From Notospermus geniculatus (taxonomy: Eukaryota > Nemertea > Pilidiophora > Heteronemertea > Lineidae), in assembly GCA_002633025.1 (NCBI GenBank), contig NMRB01001303.1, positions 1-64,000 of the forward strand: DNA of 64,000 nt, read 5' to 3'. The position numbers were made by a program, and so were the translations under genes. Below, piece by piece: positions 11,301 to 22,030 of the stretch. The notes below the pieces were generated by a model. That model ran no database searches. It saw only the letters and a program-made list of their open reading frames with translations, and was not told the origin of the DNA. Numbering within the stretch: the first letter of the stretch is position 1; every line of letters begins with the position of its first letter.

Positions 11301-11735
11301 CCCAATGGTTAGACCAATGAAACCAACATCTGTTCATTGCAGAATTGTCCTTAAAGAGCCACTTTGCGAAGAAAACTCTCACGTAGGCTAAATCTAGAAA
11401 AATTGACTCAAGATATCAAAATACTAGTACATGTAAAAATGTATTATTTCATTGATTCATTAATAAAATAAAAATCTGTGTCAACTATCATTATTTAAGA
11501 ACTGTTGAAACATGAAACATTACCAGGTAATTAGCCATACATGTGAGAGTGCTTACCCCATACACACATACACTAAAATACTTTCAATCATTTTTTGGCA
11601 AATTCCGTTCCACCAAGTTAAAGCGGACTGTTCGTGCCGAGTCAAAGATTCCACAGCACCGTTTCCTGAGCGGCCGCCGCAATGCATTTTCCAGTTGTTG
11701 TTATGAATAAAACGGGACGTTTTATTATTTTTGGT

Positions 11736-12810
11736 TCACTTTGGACGGACGCGAGCAATCCGCTTTAACATGACTCTCATCATTTGTTCGTCTCTTTGCA
11801 GTCTGGCCTCCCTTTCTTTCTTTTCCAACTCGAATCTCTCCCTCTCAAATGAAAGCCTGTCTCTGAGGTAATCAACATAGTCTGCACTTTGAGGAGCTGA
11901 TTTCTTCTTTGGGGTTGATGCCGGCTGCTCTGAAAGAGAACACACAAACGGAACATTGTGACAGATTGCCTGACACATAATCCTCTACACTAAGTGACAA
12001 GAAAAAGATGCATTTTTCCTATTTTTCGAGACATATTTTGCTAAAATGTAATGGTGGGTTAGAAAGTGTCAGTGAGAAATTATTCCATGACCAGCTTCCA
12101 ATGAGTGAGGTCACAAGACGTTTCTGGCGTATTACAGAAAGATCTTAATCATTAACAGTACACTCAGTATTTTCAATGATTATTAACAGTTGTTACCTTC
12201 ATTATCAGGATTACCAGGCTTCCTCTTCTTGATCAGGGTCCGCATTGCTGCCTCCCTGATCTCTTGCCCCTTTTTTCAAGATCACCCTTTTTTATTTTCT
12301 TTTTCATTTTCGTTCTCATGCTCAATCTCTTGCTCTCTAGATGCTAGGTCTGTCAGTAATTGTTCCCTTTTTTCGTATTCTTCATCTGTACCTGATGTGA
12401 AAAAAAATTAGGCAAAACAATGTTGAACGAAGGAATGGTAAGGTCTACATGAGGACATTTCTGATAATTAGTCCCAAGTTTTCGAAAATAAAGCATTGTT
12501 CTACATTTACACTTAATAGAGAAAAATTAGCGATTCATTTTTTGTTTTAATTACTGGGTACCGGAAAATAGGTCTACTCACGCTCTCAACGAGTTCAGCT
12601 CCTCCTTTTCGTGCAGCTCCGTCAGATGGCGTAGGCGGTCTTTACATGATCTCACCGTGACATAAATATTCTTCTCGGCAATAACCTTATTAATGTTACT
12701 ATAGGCGTTCTCCCACTTTAGTTGGTTGACATGGGGTACACCGCAACCACCTCCCTTAGCAGGAGCACATCCAATGCAGGATAGAACCTTGTTGGCTTTT
12801 TCTCAGTCAT
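11736..12810 (-). pseudogene. Myb/SANT-like DNA-binding protein, three exons, decayed
   Basis: Exon 1 starts at ATG 12810 with a helix containing LDVLLLREVVAVYPM. It then changes frame and continues WENAYSNINKVI ... VRSCKDRLRHLTELHEKEE to a GTGAGT donor near 12590. Exon 2 begins after a TTTCACATCAG acceptor near 12392 with TDEEYEKREQLLTDL and is disrupted twice at its poly-A tract before ending NPDNE at about 12206. Exon 3 (about 11930-11736) begins after TTCTCTTTCAG, is a charged coiled coil (LSFERERFELEKKEREARLQ) and stops at 11736, with AATAAA 10 nt on. A Myb/SANT-like domain, linker and C-terminal coiled coil is the layout of the accessory protein of PIF/Harbinger elements and related host genes. 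At least three frame breaks make it a pseudogene or error-rich sequence. Confidence 0.65.
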
Positions 12811-13106
12811 TTTGTTGTTTTCTGAAAGGGAAGTAAAAATATTATACTAGTAGTAGGGGCATCAAAGAAAACGACAGACATGTAGGCCTAGGCCTAGGCT
12901 AGTGTAGCTAGAGGGCTAATGTCTGCATGTGGTACTACCACAGGCCTACAACATGCGGCATGCCGGGCATGTTGTAGGCCTGTGGTATGAACATTATCGT
13001 GTGAGTGTAGAGAGAGTTCCAAATTAAATAGGCCTAGGCCTGAATTAAATAGGCCTAGCCATGAATTGGGTGCATGTGTAAGGTTTCAATTCTTTGGTCT
13101 CATCTT

Positions 13107-13168
13107 TCGAGGGCAAGATGGGTTTGGTAAGGTCAGGACTGTCCTAACCCAACCCTTCTTGCCCTCGA
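13107..13168. repeat. 62 bp imperfect palindrome
   Basis: TCGAGGGCAAGATGGGTT pairs with AACCCAACCCTTCTTGCCCTCGA across a short loop. It is probably a small MITE or hairpin repeat; no function can be read from it. Confidence 0.55.
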
Positions 13169-13435
13169 CCGACAAGAGCTGTTTTGGGCCTATGATTGCA
13201 TCTCGTCAAATGCCCCCCGGTAAATTATTTTCTAGAGTTTCAGATTGTAAAGTTCCACTTGAAAAAGACCCCGGTTGGGGTCGAAAATTCGTGAATTCTG
13301 GAGATTGACTNGGCCAGGGATGAGGGGGATTGTCCTGGGCCTACCGGTACCCACACGCCATCTAGGCCTAGCCTACCGGTAGGCCTAACCTACGGGATTC
13401 AAAACCAACTAGGCCCTAGCTAGGCCTACACGAAA

Positions 13436-14347
13436 TGAAACGGTCCATGGACCATGTGCTCACCTGGGTGAACGTACCAGAAAAACAAATGACAAATGTT
13501 AAATCGGAAATGTTCCAGGGTCATGTATCCTCATTAGATGCACCTGATACGAGACAATCCAGTTACAGTTCAGGCGTTACTGGATTTTGAGCTTTGGTTT
13601 TGGCCACCTGGTGGCCAAGCGAAGAATCAAATCAGACTGAGAAGTGGTGTCATAGGTCACCTGACATAGGGATATATATGTACCAAGTTTCAAGTCAATA
13701 GCACAAGCAGTTCCCGGAACGCGTCATCAAATGACTAAATTTTGAACTTTGACCTCTGTGACCTTGAAAAGTCGGTCAAATCAAAAACCCCTTACTTACC
13801 TCATGCATCCTCATTAGAAGCATCAATGATAAAAATTTGGAGCGGATCCAGTCATTAGTTCATGAGTTATTGCACTTTCTGTGTTGTTGGTTTCTGCCAC
13901 CTGGTGGCCAAGCTAAGAGTCAAATCGGACCGAAACTTGGTGTCATAAGTCATCTGACCTAGGGGTATTATGTACCAAATTTCAGGCCAATACCACCTGC
14001 GGTTACGAAACTTTTGAACTTTGACCACTGTGACCTTGAAAAGTAGGTCAAATCAAAAACCCGTTATATATGTAATATATCCTCATTAGATACACCTATG
14101 ATAAAAATTTGGAGGTGATCCAGTCATTACTTCAGGAGTTATTGCAGTTTTTGTTATTTTTGTTTCCGCCACCTGGTGGCCAAGCTAAGAGTCGAATCGG
14201 ACCGAAACCTGGTGTCATAGGTCATCTGACCTAGGGGTATATGTACCAAGTTTAAGATCAATAGCTTCAGCGGTAACGAAACGTGCCCTGCTAACGGACG
14301 ACGACGACGGACGCAGACCCACGACAAGAGCTCACCAGGTGAGCTAA
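13436..14347 (+). repeat. dispersed repeat family, full copy (912 bp)
   Basis: It starts TGAAACGGTCCATGGACC and ends CCAGGTGAGCTAA. Inside are three modules of about 276 bp, each with a 'TCCTCATTAGA(T/A)' start (about 13525, 13802, 14078), a GCCACCTGGTGGC palindrome and AGGTCA-type half-sites. These include TGACCTTGAAAAGTAGGTCA at about 14031. Not coding. Confidence 0.8.
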
Positions 14348-15910
14348 TTAGCAATAGGCTACTAGGCCTAGTACTCCTGTACTGTACTGCACACTCCATG
14401 ACTGCCACTGCATGCACATGAATCGGCACCTACTGACCTAATTCAGGCGCATGCACGCACACACTACACGCTGTGCCAACCAGCGCGTGCAAGCATAGGC
14501 TGATCAGCGCACGATTACCACACCCACTTCGAACCTAATTTTTTCCTTCAAAGTCAGGATATAACGTTTCACCAGCCATTTCATATGCGAGACAACATTC
14601 CCAAATAGCTGTTGCAAGTGCTAATCAGAAGCTGCGATTCCACTCTTATCGAAAACTTTTAACATTTTCTATCCGTTTGCCACTTACGTGTAGCGAGCTC
14701 GCTATCCGTCTTCTCGTTCGTATGCCACGTTCAAACGACAAATCGCCTGTTTCTACGTTCACCTCTTCCGAGAACGCAATCGGGTGGCGAGAAGCAGTGA
14801 CGCAATGCCAGCCTTTATTGGTCACGGTTAGTAGTTATGCAATGGGAATAGTGTTGCTCCCATAATTGAGTATGCCGAACTGATCCCTTTACAAACATTA
14901 CATCATGCCTATTGGATTGATTCCTTGAATATGGGGTTCACAGCCAAGATCTCCATAAGTCTAGGCTATTCATTCGGATCACCTGAGCTCAACACCTCCT
15001 TCAGGACAATAGATTTAGGAAGAGGAATTAGAAATGGCGTTCAAACGCGAGTGGGTTTGTCACGTGGCTGCCTACTGACGTCACTCGCGTTCATGTTTGT
15101 CGTTCGCGTTCAGGATCTTAAGGGGGCGGTAGTGGAAACATACAGCGCCGTTTTAGTGCGGCGGTCGAAGGTTGAACCGTCTTATTTATGAATAACCATG
15201 TATTGTTAATAAAATTAGGCGTCAAGGACAAGCTGATCATGGTTGGTTGCCAAAATCTACACTCTTTCAGAAATATTGTCCAGCACAATGCTTTTGTACA
15301 CCCGGTGCGTCCGTGCGCATAGGCCTATTTTAATGACAATAAGGAGGTCACTTTAATAGCCCGCGTATTTCGAAAAGCGTAGGGGTGTTTATGCCAAAAT
15401 ATGAAAATTTCGGGAAGACTTTTCTCGTCCATCAGGCATCGCACTTCAGTGGTTTCTTTTCATTTGGCAGCAGTATATTTGTGCGCAGGGCGCGACGTTG
15501 AGATTTTTTCACTATTCAACGGGATTCGGGAGATATTCAAAAAGTTCATTTTTGACCAATTTTTGGCACAAATTACATTATTATCATTACTAAGAATTAG
15601 AATTGGCAAATTATCTCAACGTCAGCACCTGCACATACTCTACTTTCATCGGTTTAAGACCGGTTCTGGATATTCAAGCCACGCCCATTCTGTATAACTT
15701 TGACCTCATGGTTCGAATCCATGAATAGAGCTGACCATGTATGATTGACGTCTAGCCTGCCCCTGTGTGCTATGTTTACATCACAATTCGTAAGCAATGC
15801 CTGGATAACTGATGCCGAATGAGTAGGCCTACCGCACTCACTGACCGTGGGTTTTGCATAACGACCAGCACGGATAACTAGGCCCACCAGTAGGCCTATA
15901 CGGGTGTTAT
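14348..15910. other. intergenic, no gene seen
   Basis: Rich in AGGCCTA words and short open frames without splice context. It ends at a scaffold gap. Confidence 0.4.
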
Positions 15911-16007
15911 NNNNNNNNNNNNNNNNNNNNNNNNNNNNNNNNNNNNNNNNNNNNNNNNNNNNNNNNNNNNNNNNNNNNNNNNNNNNNNNNNNNNNNNNNN
16001 NNNNNNN
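15911..16007. other. assembly gap (97 N)
   Basis: A run of N. Frames spanning it are artefacts. Confidence 1.
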
Positions 16008-16386
16008 TATACACATCCTCAGCGCCTTCTATCGTCTCGCTTGGAAGTATTGGGAGGAAAGCCGGATGTTTCCAGCTAAAGAGCGAGAGAATAGAAGGAC
16101 GCGCCCACAGGGCGGGGGGGAGGGGCGCGATTGGCCTCAATCCTTTGGCAGGCGTGCGTGCGCATCCCCCTCCTCGTGGACCTCGGATCCTGCACACCAG
16201 GCTGCCGCCGAGGTTTCACCTTCACCATTCCTCCAAGGGAGCGAAATACCGAATGAGCAGCCCGCTTACGTGTCAGGGTATTTACATGGCGCTCGTCGCT
16301 AGAAGGCGCTGAGGGTGTATACACATCCTCAGCGCCTTCCATCGTCTCGCTTGGAAGTATTGGGAGGAAAGCCGGATGTTTCCAGC
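16008..16386 (+). repeat. 70 bp direct repeat pair with CTCAGCGCCTT palindrome
   Basis: TATACACATCCTCAGCGCCTT...GGATGTTTCCAGC occurs at 16008-16077 and again at 16317-16386, nearly identical and 309 bp apart. The second copy is preceded by AAGGCGCTGAGG, giving a 12 bp-arm palindrome around GTGTATACACAT. The first copy abuts the gap, so this may be a tandem repeat or an assembly overlap. Confidence 0.7.
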
Positions 16387-16445
16387 GTTGCAATCGATTC
16401 GAAGTAGCCTGTGCACAAAACATACCCTTTTACACATAATACACA

Positions 16446-16545
16446 CCCAATACCCCAATACCCCCAATACTCCCAATACCCCCAATACTCCCATTACTCC
16501 CAACACTCCTCCTAACAATCCCAATTCCCAACACATAATTCAAAT
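16446..16545. repeat. CCCAATAC-type simple repeat
   Basis: About 100 bp of CCCAATAC/CTCCCAATAC units decaying toward the right. The open frames across it are low complexity. Confidence 0.85.
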
Positions 16546-17070
16546 CGAATCGATCAAACCGAGACGTAGGCCTAATGCATCGACCCGTTACCCAACGCAT
16601 AGGAAGAATAAACATATCATCTGCTTTCCAGTCATTGTAACACCCCGGCCATATAATCTCAACAATAGCGCATTGCCACTTGGCCAGCCGAACGCAAATT
16701 ATTTCCTTGCACTAGCGGGCCGAAGGTTGGGGCCTCCGTCCACCTGACGCTGTCCATTTCGCTTTAATGTACATGTATTAAGTCTATACCCAGCGTTCTA
16801 CTACAACCCCCTGTCCGGGAATTCACCATAATGCCATCAACCCGAAAAATAAGAGCTAGCACTCAACTCACAGTACCGACCGAAGAGGACGGAAGCCCCA
16901 ACCTCCAGCCCACGTGAAGAAAATCTCCACTCGGGCAGAATGCCCTGGACACTGGAGGCAAGGGCTAATTTTCTGTTACATGTACATGGCGGCTTACTCT
17001 ACCCCAGAGGCGGCTTCCATTTTGCCACAAGCCCGAAACTTACAACGCCGACATAAATTTTCATAAATTA
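16546..17070. other. intergenic, no gene seen
   Basis: No recognisable feature before the satellite that begins at about 17071. Confidence 0.4.
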
Positions 17071-17592
17071 GCACCCCCATAGGCGGTTTACGCTAGCAAT
17101 GCTCACAACACGAATTCAAGTCTTCATACATTTGCACCCCCGGAGGGGCTTGACGCTAGCTTTGCTCACTACGCCAATTTAAGCCTTCATACAATGGCAC
17201 CCGCGGAGGGGCTTGGCGCTAGCAATGCTCACAACGCCAATTTAAGCCTTCATACATAATAGCACCCCCAGGGGGGCTTGACGCTAGCTTTGCTCACAAC
17301 GCCAATTTAAGCTTTCATACAAGGGCACCCCCGGAAGGGCTTGACGCTAGCATTGCTCACAACGCCAATTTAAGCCTTCATATAATTAGCACCCCCGAAG
17401 GGGCTTAACGCTAGCTTTGCTCACAACGTCAATTTAAGCTTTCATACAGTAGCACCCCGACGCCGGGGCTTGACGCTAGCTTTGCTCACAACGTCAATTA
17501 AACGCCAATTTAAGCCTTCATACAATTAGCACCCCCGAAGGGGCTTGACGCTAGCTTTGCTCACAACGTCAATTTAAGCTTTCATACAGTAG
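17071..17592 (+). repeat. 63 bp satellite, about eight units
   Basis: Units begin GCACCCC at about 17071, 17134, 17197, 17262, 17324, 17389, 17452 and 17529. Each carries a GC-rich hairpin (CCCCCGAAGGGG or CCCCGACGCCGGGG), GACGCTAGCTTTGCTCACAA, and CCAATTTAAGC(C/T)TTCATACA. The array is interrupted at 17592 by a transposon and resumes at 19250. Confidence 0.9.
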
Positions 17593-19243
17593 GGCAATTC
17601 CGCGAGTAACGGACTGACATTTCAGAGAAAAAATGATGGAATATTATCCTCCACACTGTTTACAGTCATTGGAAAACCCAGCTGTTCTGTGGTTTTAGAA
17701 AGGGCTAGAGGGAGTTGTTCATCCACGACCATGATAATGAAGGTGTGGTCCATTATGTCAATTTTATTGGTGAAATTTCCATCAGTAACGGACTGACCCA
17801 GAAATAGACAAATTTAAAAAGTCATATTTTCAGTTCCGAATTTTTCTGAAGTGGATTACATACTGAACAAATATTTATTACCAAGGCATGTATGGATGTT
17901 GTCTCTATATTACATGACATTTCTGATTGCATATGGCTTTTTGGATCCTGCTGTCAGCTTTGAAAATGGTTTGGTAACGGACTGACTTCTGGTGGTAACG
18001 GACTGACATCTCTGACAATGACTGAGAACTGATGCTTGATTTTCATCAAATAACATTCCTTTCATTTCATAGCATGTGCTAAAACAAGAAAAATTCAGTA
18101 ACTTGCAAAACACACAAACAGTAACAGAATTTTTTGGGGACGCTGCATATGCATAAAATCGTCCGAGTCCTATTGCCAGCTTCCCATGAAAATTTCTGTA
18201 GGGCTGTACATTGCAAGAGCAATCCCAACTCTCATGTATAGTTTGCGTGGCGTCACAGTTTATTGCTGATCTGGGATAAATGACATCAGCCACGTCAGGG
18301 AAAACCAAGTCGTGGCTACTGTGAGTGATGCTGCATTGCTTGGGCGACATCATGGATTGTTGACTGCGATGTGCGCAGATCTACATGCGATAAGACCACC
18401 AATTTCATCAAAATTTCACACTTTATTGTGCGCTGATGACGCCAAGAATCAATTGGGTTCCTTGTATATGTAATCTACAACTCCTGAAAGTTTTGTAGTG
18501 ATACGTGGCATATTTTTTGACTTATCTTGCTGAAACCACAGATTGGATGGAAAGAGAGCGAGAAAATCCGGTGAAAAAAATGAAGATGTCCCATCAGAGA
18601 TGGAGGCAGTCTTAATTTTAAAAATACTGTGGTTTACTTGCATGTTAGAAAAGTGAGAACCTGTTTTACCTAGAAAGTCAGTCCGTTACCGTCAGTCCCT
18701 TACTGAAAATGTCAGTCTGTTACCAATATATATCAAAAATGCTGCTTTGAAAGTGAAATTAATTGTAATATTCAGATTTGGTGAAGGAAACAGATGATTA
18801 ATTTCAAAAGTTTGTCCAATTTCTTGAAATCCTATCAACCGTGCAAAACATTCCACTGCAACATGGTAACGGACTGACAGACGGTGGCATACCAATTTTT
18901 ACACCACAGTTGTGCGAAAAACAATGGGGTGGTTGTTCAATATTGTACATATGACCATCCAACAGAACCTAAATGATTAAAATATATTTTGTAATAATCA
19001 TCTTGTCCATGCATATTGGAAAATATGACAGAGAACGCACAATAGGCAAAAAATCGAAAAAATCAGGCCTGGGTGTGACGGGGCCAATTTCTCAAATTTT
19101 TTTCCGAAAACCAAGTTCTGCTGGGACTAGAATCACTTGAATTCATGAATACAACATAATTCCCTCTTAAATGATACATCTTTCAACCATGTAGCATGAA
19201 TTTTGAAAAAATCACTTGAGGGTGACGTTTCCACGGAATTGCC
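17593..19243. mobile_element. 1,651 bp TIR transposon inserted in the satellite
   Basis: The ends are inverted copies GGCAATTCCG(C/T)G. The target CAGTAG is duplicated exactly (17587-17592 and 19244-19249), and uninterrupted satellite units read CATACAGTAGCACCCC, so the empty site is known from the same array. The interior holds eight copies of the 12-mer TAACGGACTGAC or close variants: direct at 17607, 17786, 17975, 17996 and 18867, and inverted at 18677, 18691 and 18711. These look like subterminal transposase-binding repeats. A 147-codon minus-strand frame at 17910-18353 is not recognisable as a transposase. A 6 bp duplication narrows the superfamily (IS3EU and Dada are possible), but this is not decided. 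Confidence 0.85.
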
Positions 19244-19249
19244 CAGTAG

Positions 19250-19340
19250 CACCCCGACGCCGGGGCTTGACGCTAGCTTTGCTCACAACGTCAATTTAAG
19301 CTTTCATACAGTAGCACCCCGACGCCGGGGCTTGAACTTC
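19250..19340 (+). repeat. 63 bp satellite, continuation
   Basis: Two further units (GCACCCCGACGCCGGGGCTT at about 19249 and 19312) follow the transposon in phase with the array before it. Confidence 0.9.
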
Positions 19341-19839
19341 CCATGCTTCCCATTCCTACCAACTGAGTCAAAATTAACTTGATAACTTTGGCCCCAAAAT
19401 GATTAATCTAAGTAAAGGTTGCAATGAAGTCAACAGAGTATTGAACAAAACATCCAATTTGAGCCTCTCATTGTGTCCATCATAGCTTATTTCTGATAAT
19501 TAGGTCAGACAGCTGACCAGAAACATTGTACGCACATACTCATGGAGATGAGTTGGCGCGAAGCCAACTCTGTCGGCCACTCTCGACTGTAGCCTATTCA
19601 CACAAATCAAGTTAAATTCTCATCATAAAAATGACTAACACGGGCAAGCTTTATGTCATTGGAAAGGAAATTTCACTAGGAATCGAATCAAACAGTTTTT
19701 GAGGTGATTTCTTTCCATCCCAGAGAAATAAAACCAAAAGTTCAGGACACTGTAGAACTGAAAGCTATCCTCAAGTCGGGATCGTTACCGTTGGCAAACT
19801 CGACGGGTGGTGTACTTCGTCAGTTTGCTGGTTTTTGCC

Positions 19840-20655
19840 TTATTTTTGAGCCCTGTACTGCAAATAATGAGATCGGAGTGGGGGATTTTTCATGGTATGG
19901 ACGACGCTAGGTGACAGTGGTAACGTCGTGTCCAGCGCTCTGCTGACGTCATACAACCAAAGAGAAATGCCGTTTATTAATTCTGCAATAGTCTTGTTGG
20001 AAAACTCCCCATAGACCTCGGATTCTCTGAACCACAACGCGATTACAACTCTAAGAAGTTTACTGTAAAACCTGTCTTCATCTGAGAACATATCATCCAG
20101 AGGCCCGCGAACTAGCAAGTGGCCCTGAAGGCCGATATGTAGTAAATCTGGCGGCAAGTATACCGCGAATACTGCATACGGAAGGTTAAAACGGTGTGGA
20201 ATGATCAACAAACACTGGTATAGCACATCCGCCACAACGAAGTCAAAGTTTCCCTTCGCGATGGCTTCTTCCAGCGCCCTGTTCCCGAGCATAAGCTTGC
20301 ACTCTTCCACATCCTTCGACAACAGGTCCTGGAAAATCAAAAACGCATCCTTCCCTTCCAACTCAATCGAAAGAAGTGCCCTCTCATACTCCGGTTCAGC
20401 AAGACGTGGCATTTGGCCAGTGTCATACCGCAGTAACTTCACCTTCGGGTTCATGATGCTCTCCTTAGCCATACCTCGTATGTTCCAAATTGCTGACACT
20501 TCATGACCATCGGAAAGCAATCCTTCTGCGATGGAATTTGCCTGCATCAGATGGCTCCCGACGGGGCAAGTCAAAAGCAATACCCGTTTAGTGAACGCCG
20601 ATTCGCACAACACCAGCATGAGTGCAACAACCGACAGCAGGCGTGATTCCGTCAT
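19840..20655 (-). CDS. UDP-glucuronosyltransferase, N-terminal exon
   Basis: UGTs transfer a sugar from a UDP-sugar to small lipophilic acceptors; animal forms are anchored in the ER membrane. From ATG 20655 the protein starts with a signal peptide (RLLSVVALMLVLCESAFT) and then has the UGT N-lobe order: GSHLMQANSIAEGL with the catalytic-site histidine, GHEV, FDFVVADVLYQC with the partner aspartate, and INGISLWLYD near residue 240, where the N-lobe normally ends. About 270 residues are open to a stop at 19840. I chose the inner ATG because the signal peptide follows it directly. The UDP-sugar-binding C-lobe and membrane anchor do not appear at lower coordinates, where satellite and transposon DNA begins at 19.34 kb, and no convincing donor is seen after the SLWLYD block. 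It is either a first exon with distant partners or a truncated gene. Confidence 0.8.
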   Translation of the reverse strand: MTESRLLSVVALMLVLCESAFTKRVLLLTCPVGSHLMQANSIAEGLLSDGHEVSAIWNIRGMAKESIMNPKVKLLRYDTGQMPRLAEPEYERALLSIELEGKDAFLIFQDLLSKDVEECKLMLGNRALEEAIAKGNFDFVVADVLYQCLLIIPHRFNLPYAVFAVYLPPDLLHIGLQGHLLVRGPLDDMFSDEDRFYSKLLRVVIALWFRESEVYGEFSNKTIAELINGISLWLYDVSRALDTTLPLSPSVVHTMKNPPLRSHYLQYRAQK

Positions 20656-20841
20656 TTCACGAAAATGTAGGTCTACTGCTTTTCGTATCCACCCTATTGT
20701 ACGTGTACGTCTGTTCGGCCCAAACATGCCAAATGTATAATTGATTTAACGAAGTACAGAGTCACAATCATGCATTGATTTCTAAGTTTGATAACAAAGT
20801 GATTCCAGGTCAGTTGGTCAAGGGGGCTAGGAATACCATCA

Positions 20842-20960
20842 CAGTGGCGGATCGAAGGACAGTGGCGGATCGAAGGGGGCGTACGCCCCCCCCCCCCCCN
20901 AATTTTGGAAGGCATATAATCAGACCCCTGATTTTCAGTATTGCGAGAGTTTTTTTATGC
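20842..20960. repeat. hAT-type terminal sequence and poly-C tract
   Basis: CAGTGGCGGATCGAAGG is present twice in tandem, followed by GGGGGCGTACGCCCCCC and an ambiguous base. 'CAGNGGCGGATC' starts are common for hAT elements. A possible opposite end (CTTCGATCCGCCTCT) lies at 23,953-23,967, but the 3.1 kb between them is a mosaic of other repeats. Confidence 0.4.
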
Positions 20961-21503
20961 CTTGTTTCGCGAACCCGCCGCTTACGAAAATGACGAAAAA
21001 AAATAAAAATATTTTTTTTAAAATGTGCCTTAGCGAACCCGCCGCCGTCAAAATCGGTGAAAAATCGAAAAAAATAAATTTTATTTTACAATTTTTATCC
21101 CTCCCGCCGCTCCTAAATTGGTCATTCAATATGTATGTTTTTTCCGACCGCCGCGCTGTCGTCCGTCGCTTGTGTTATGTATATTCTCCAATATCGGCAT
21201 CATGCGCAATGTATGCATTGCATGCGTTGTGCATTGTCCTGTGCGTGGGAGAATGCCGTTTTGACAGCATGCTATCTGGCGGTAGTACCGTAGCACGAGG
21301 CGAGCTGTTTGTCAGTGATCGCGTGAGCATGGCATTGTTTACCGTGTTGAACGGCCCTCAAATCCCTGCCTGATGGGTCCAGTTGCCAAACTGGATGGGA
21401 CTACCTAGGAATCAACCGGATTCTTTGGTCATCAATGGAGAATATCTACTTCTCAGACGGCAGTGAACCTCCCGTTCATACTGGTCAGCACCAAGGCAGT
21501 TAA

Positions 21504-21686
21504 AGCGAATCGATAGCGGATTTTGTTTACATTTGGATGGTGTTTGTAAACGGAAAATTCAGCCAATCAGAATGCACGAAAATTTCTTTTGTTGACATTC
21601 TGGAGAAGATTGTTTACATTTTTGCTGAAAATTCGTCCCCTTTCAAATTCTATTTCTAAATCAAATTTTTTCGCTTTCGATTCGCT
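21504..21686. mobile_element. 183 bp MITE flanked by TTAA
   Basis: TTAA at 21500-21503 and 21687-21690 flank inverted ends AGCGAATCGATAGCG and CGCTTTCGATTCGCT (one mismatch). A TTAA duplication is the signature of piggyBac or Kolobok-type insertion. Confidence 0.8.
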
Positions 21687-21800
21687 TTAACAGGCCTACA
21701 TTCTTGAAGTCTTGTAAAAAAGAAAAAGACAGACGTCTGTTTTTGAATAAATTTATTTTATTTTGAAATAAAATTTTATTTTTTAAATTGAAACCCTGTC

Positions 21801-22030
21801 GTGAAATATCAAGTATTCTGTTTACATCGTCGTAAGTGCCAACTACCACGTTTTTCGGTGAAGTGGACGCATGGTCGATTTCTGATGAGAACGACCATTC
21901 CAATTATGGGAAATTGTTTGCTGGTGAAATATGAGACACACGAGCCGTATACTATTACTAGGCTTATACTCTGCAAGAAATCACTGAAAACATTGGGAAG
22001 CTTTAAAAATTTTCAGGCAATTTCTTTGGG
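21801..22030 (+). repeat. dispersed repeat, inverted partner at 26.49-26.76 kb
   Basis: GAAATATCAAGTATTCTGTT...CATCGTCG...CAAGAAATCACTGAAAACAT recurs in the opposite orientation at 26,520-26,750 with moderate divergence. No coding meaning is evident. Confidence 0.7.

Noticed and set aside
14154-14429. Frames recurring in each dispersed-repeat copy (…LATRWRK…)
   Set aside because: The shared phrase follows from shared nucleotide repeats; frames differ in length and are broken in most copies.
15654-16302. Frames crossing 15,911-16,007
   Set aside because: Artefacts of the N run.
16302-16536. Glycine/leucine-repeat protein on the minus strand
   Set aside because: It is a translation of the CCCAATAC simple repeat.
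17071-17592. CRISPR array
   Set aside because: The repeated units are contiguous tandem copies without unique spacers, in a eukaryotic genome.
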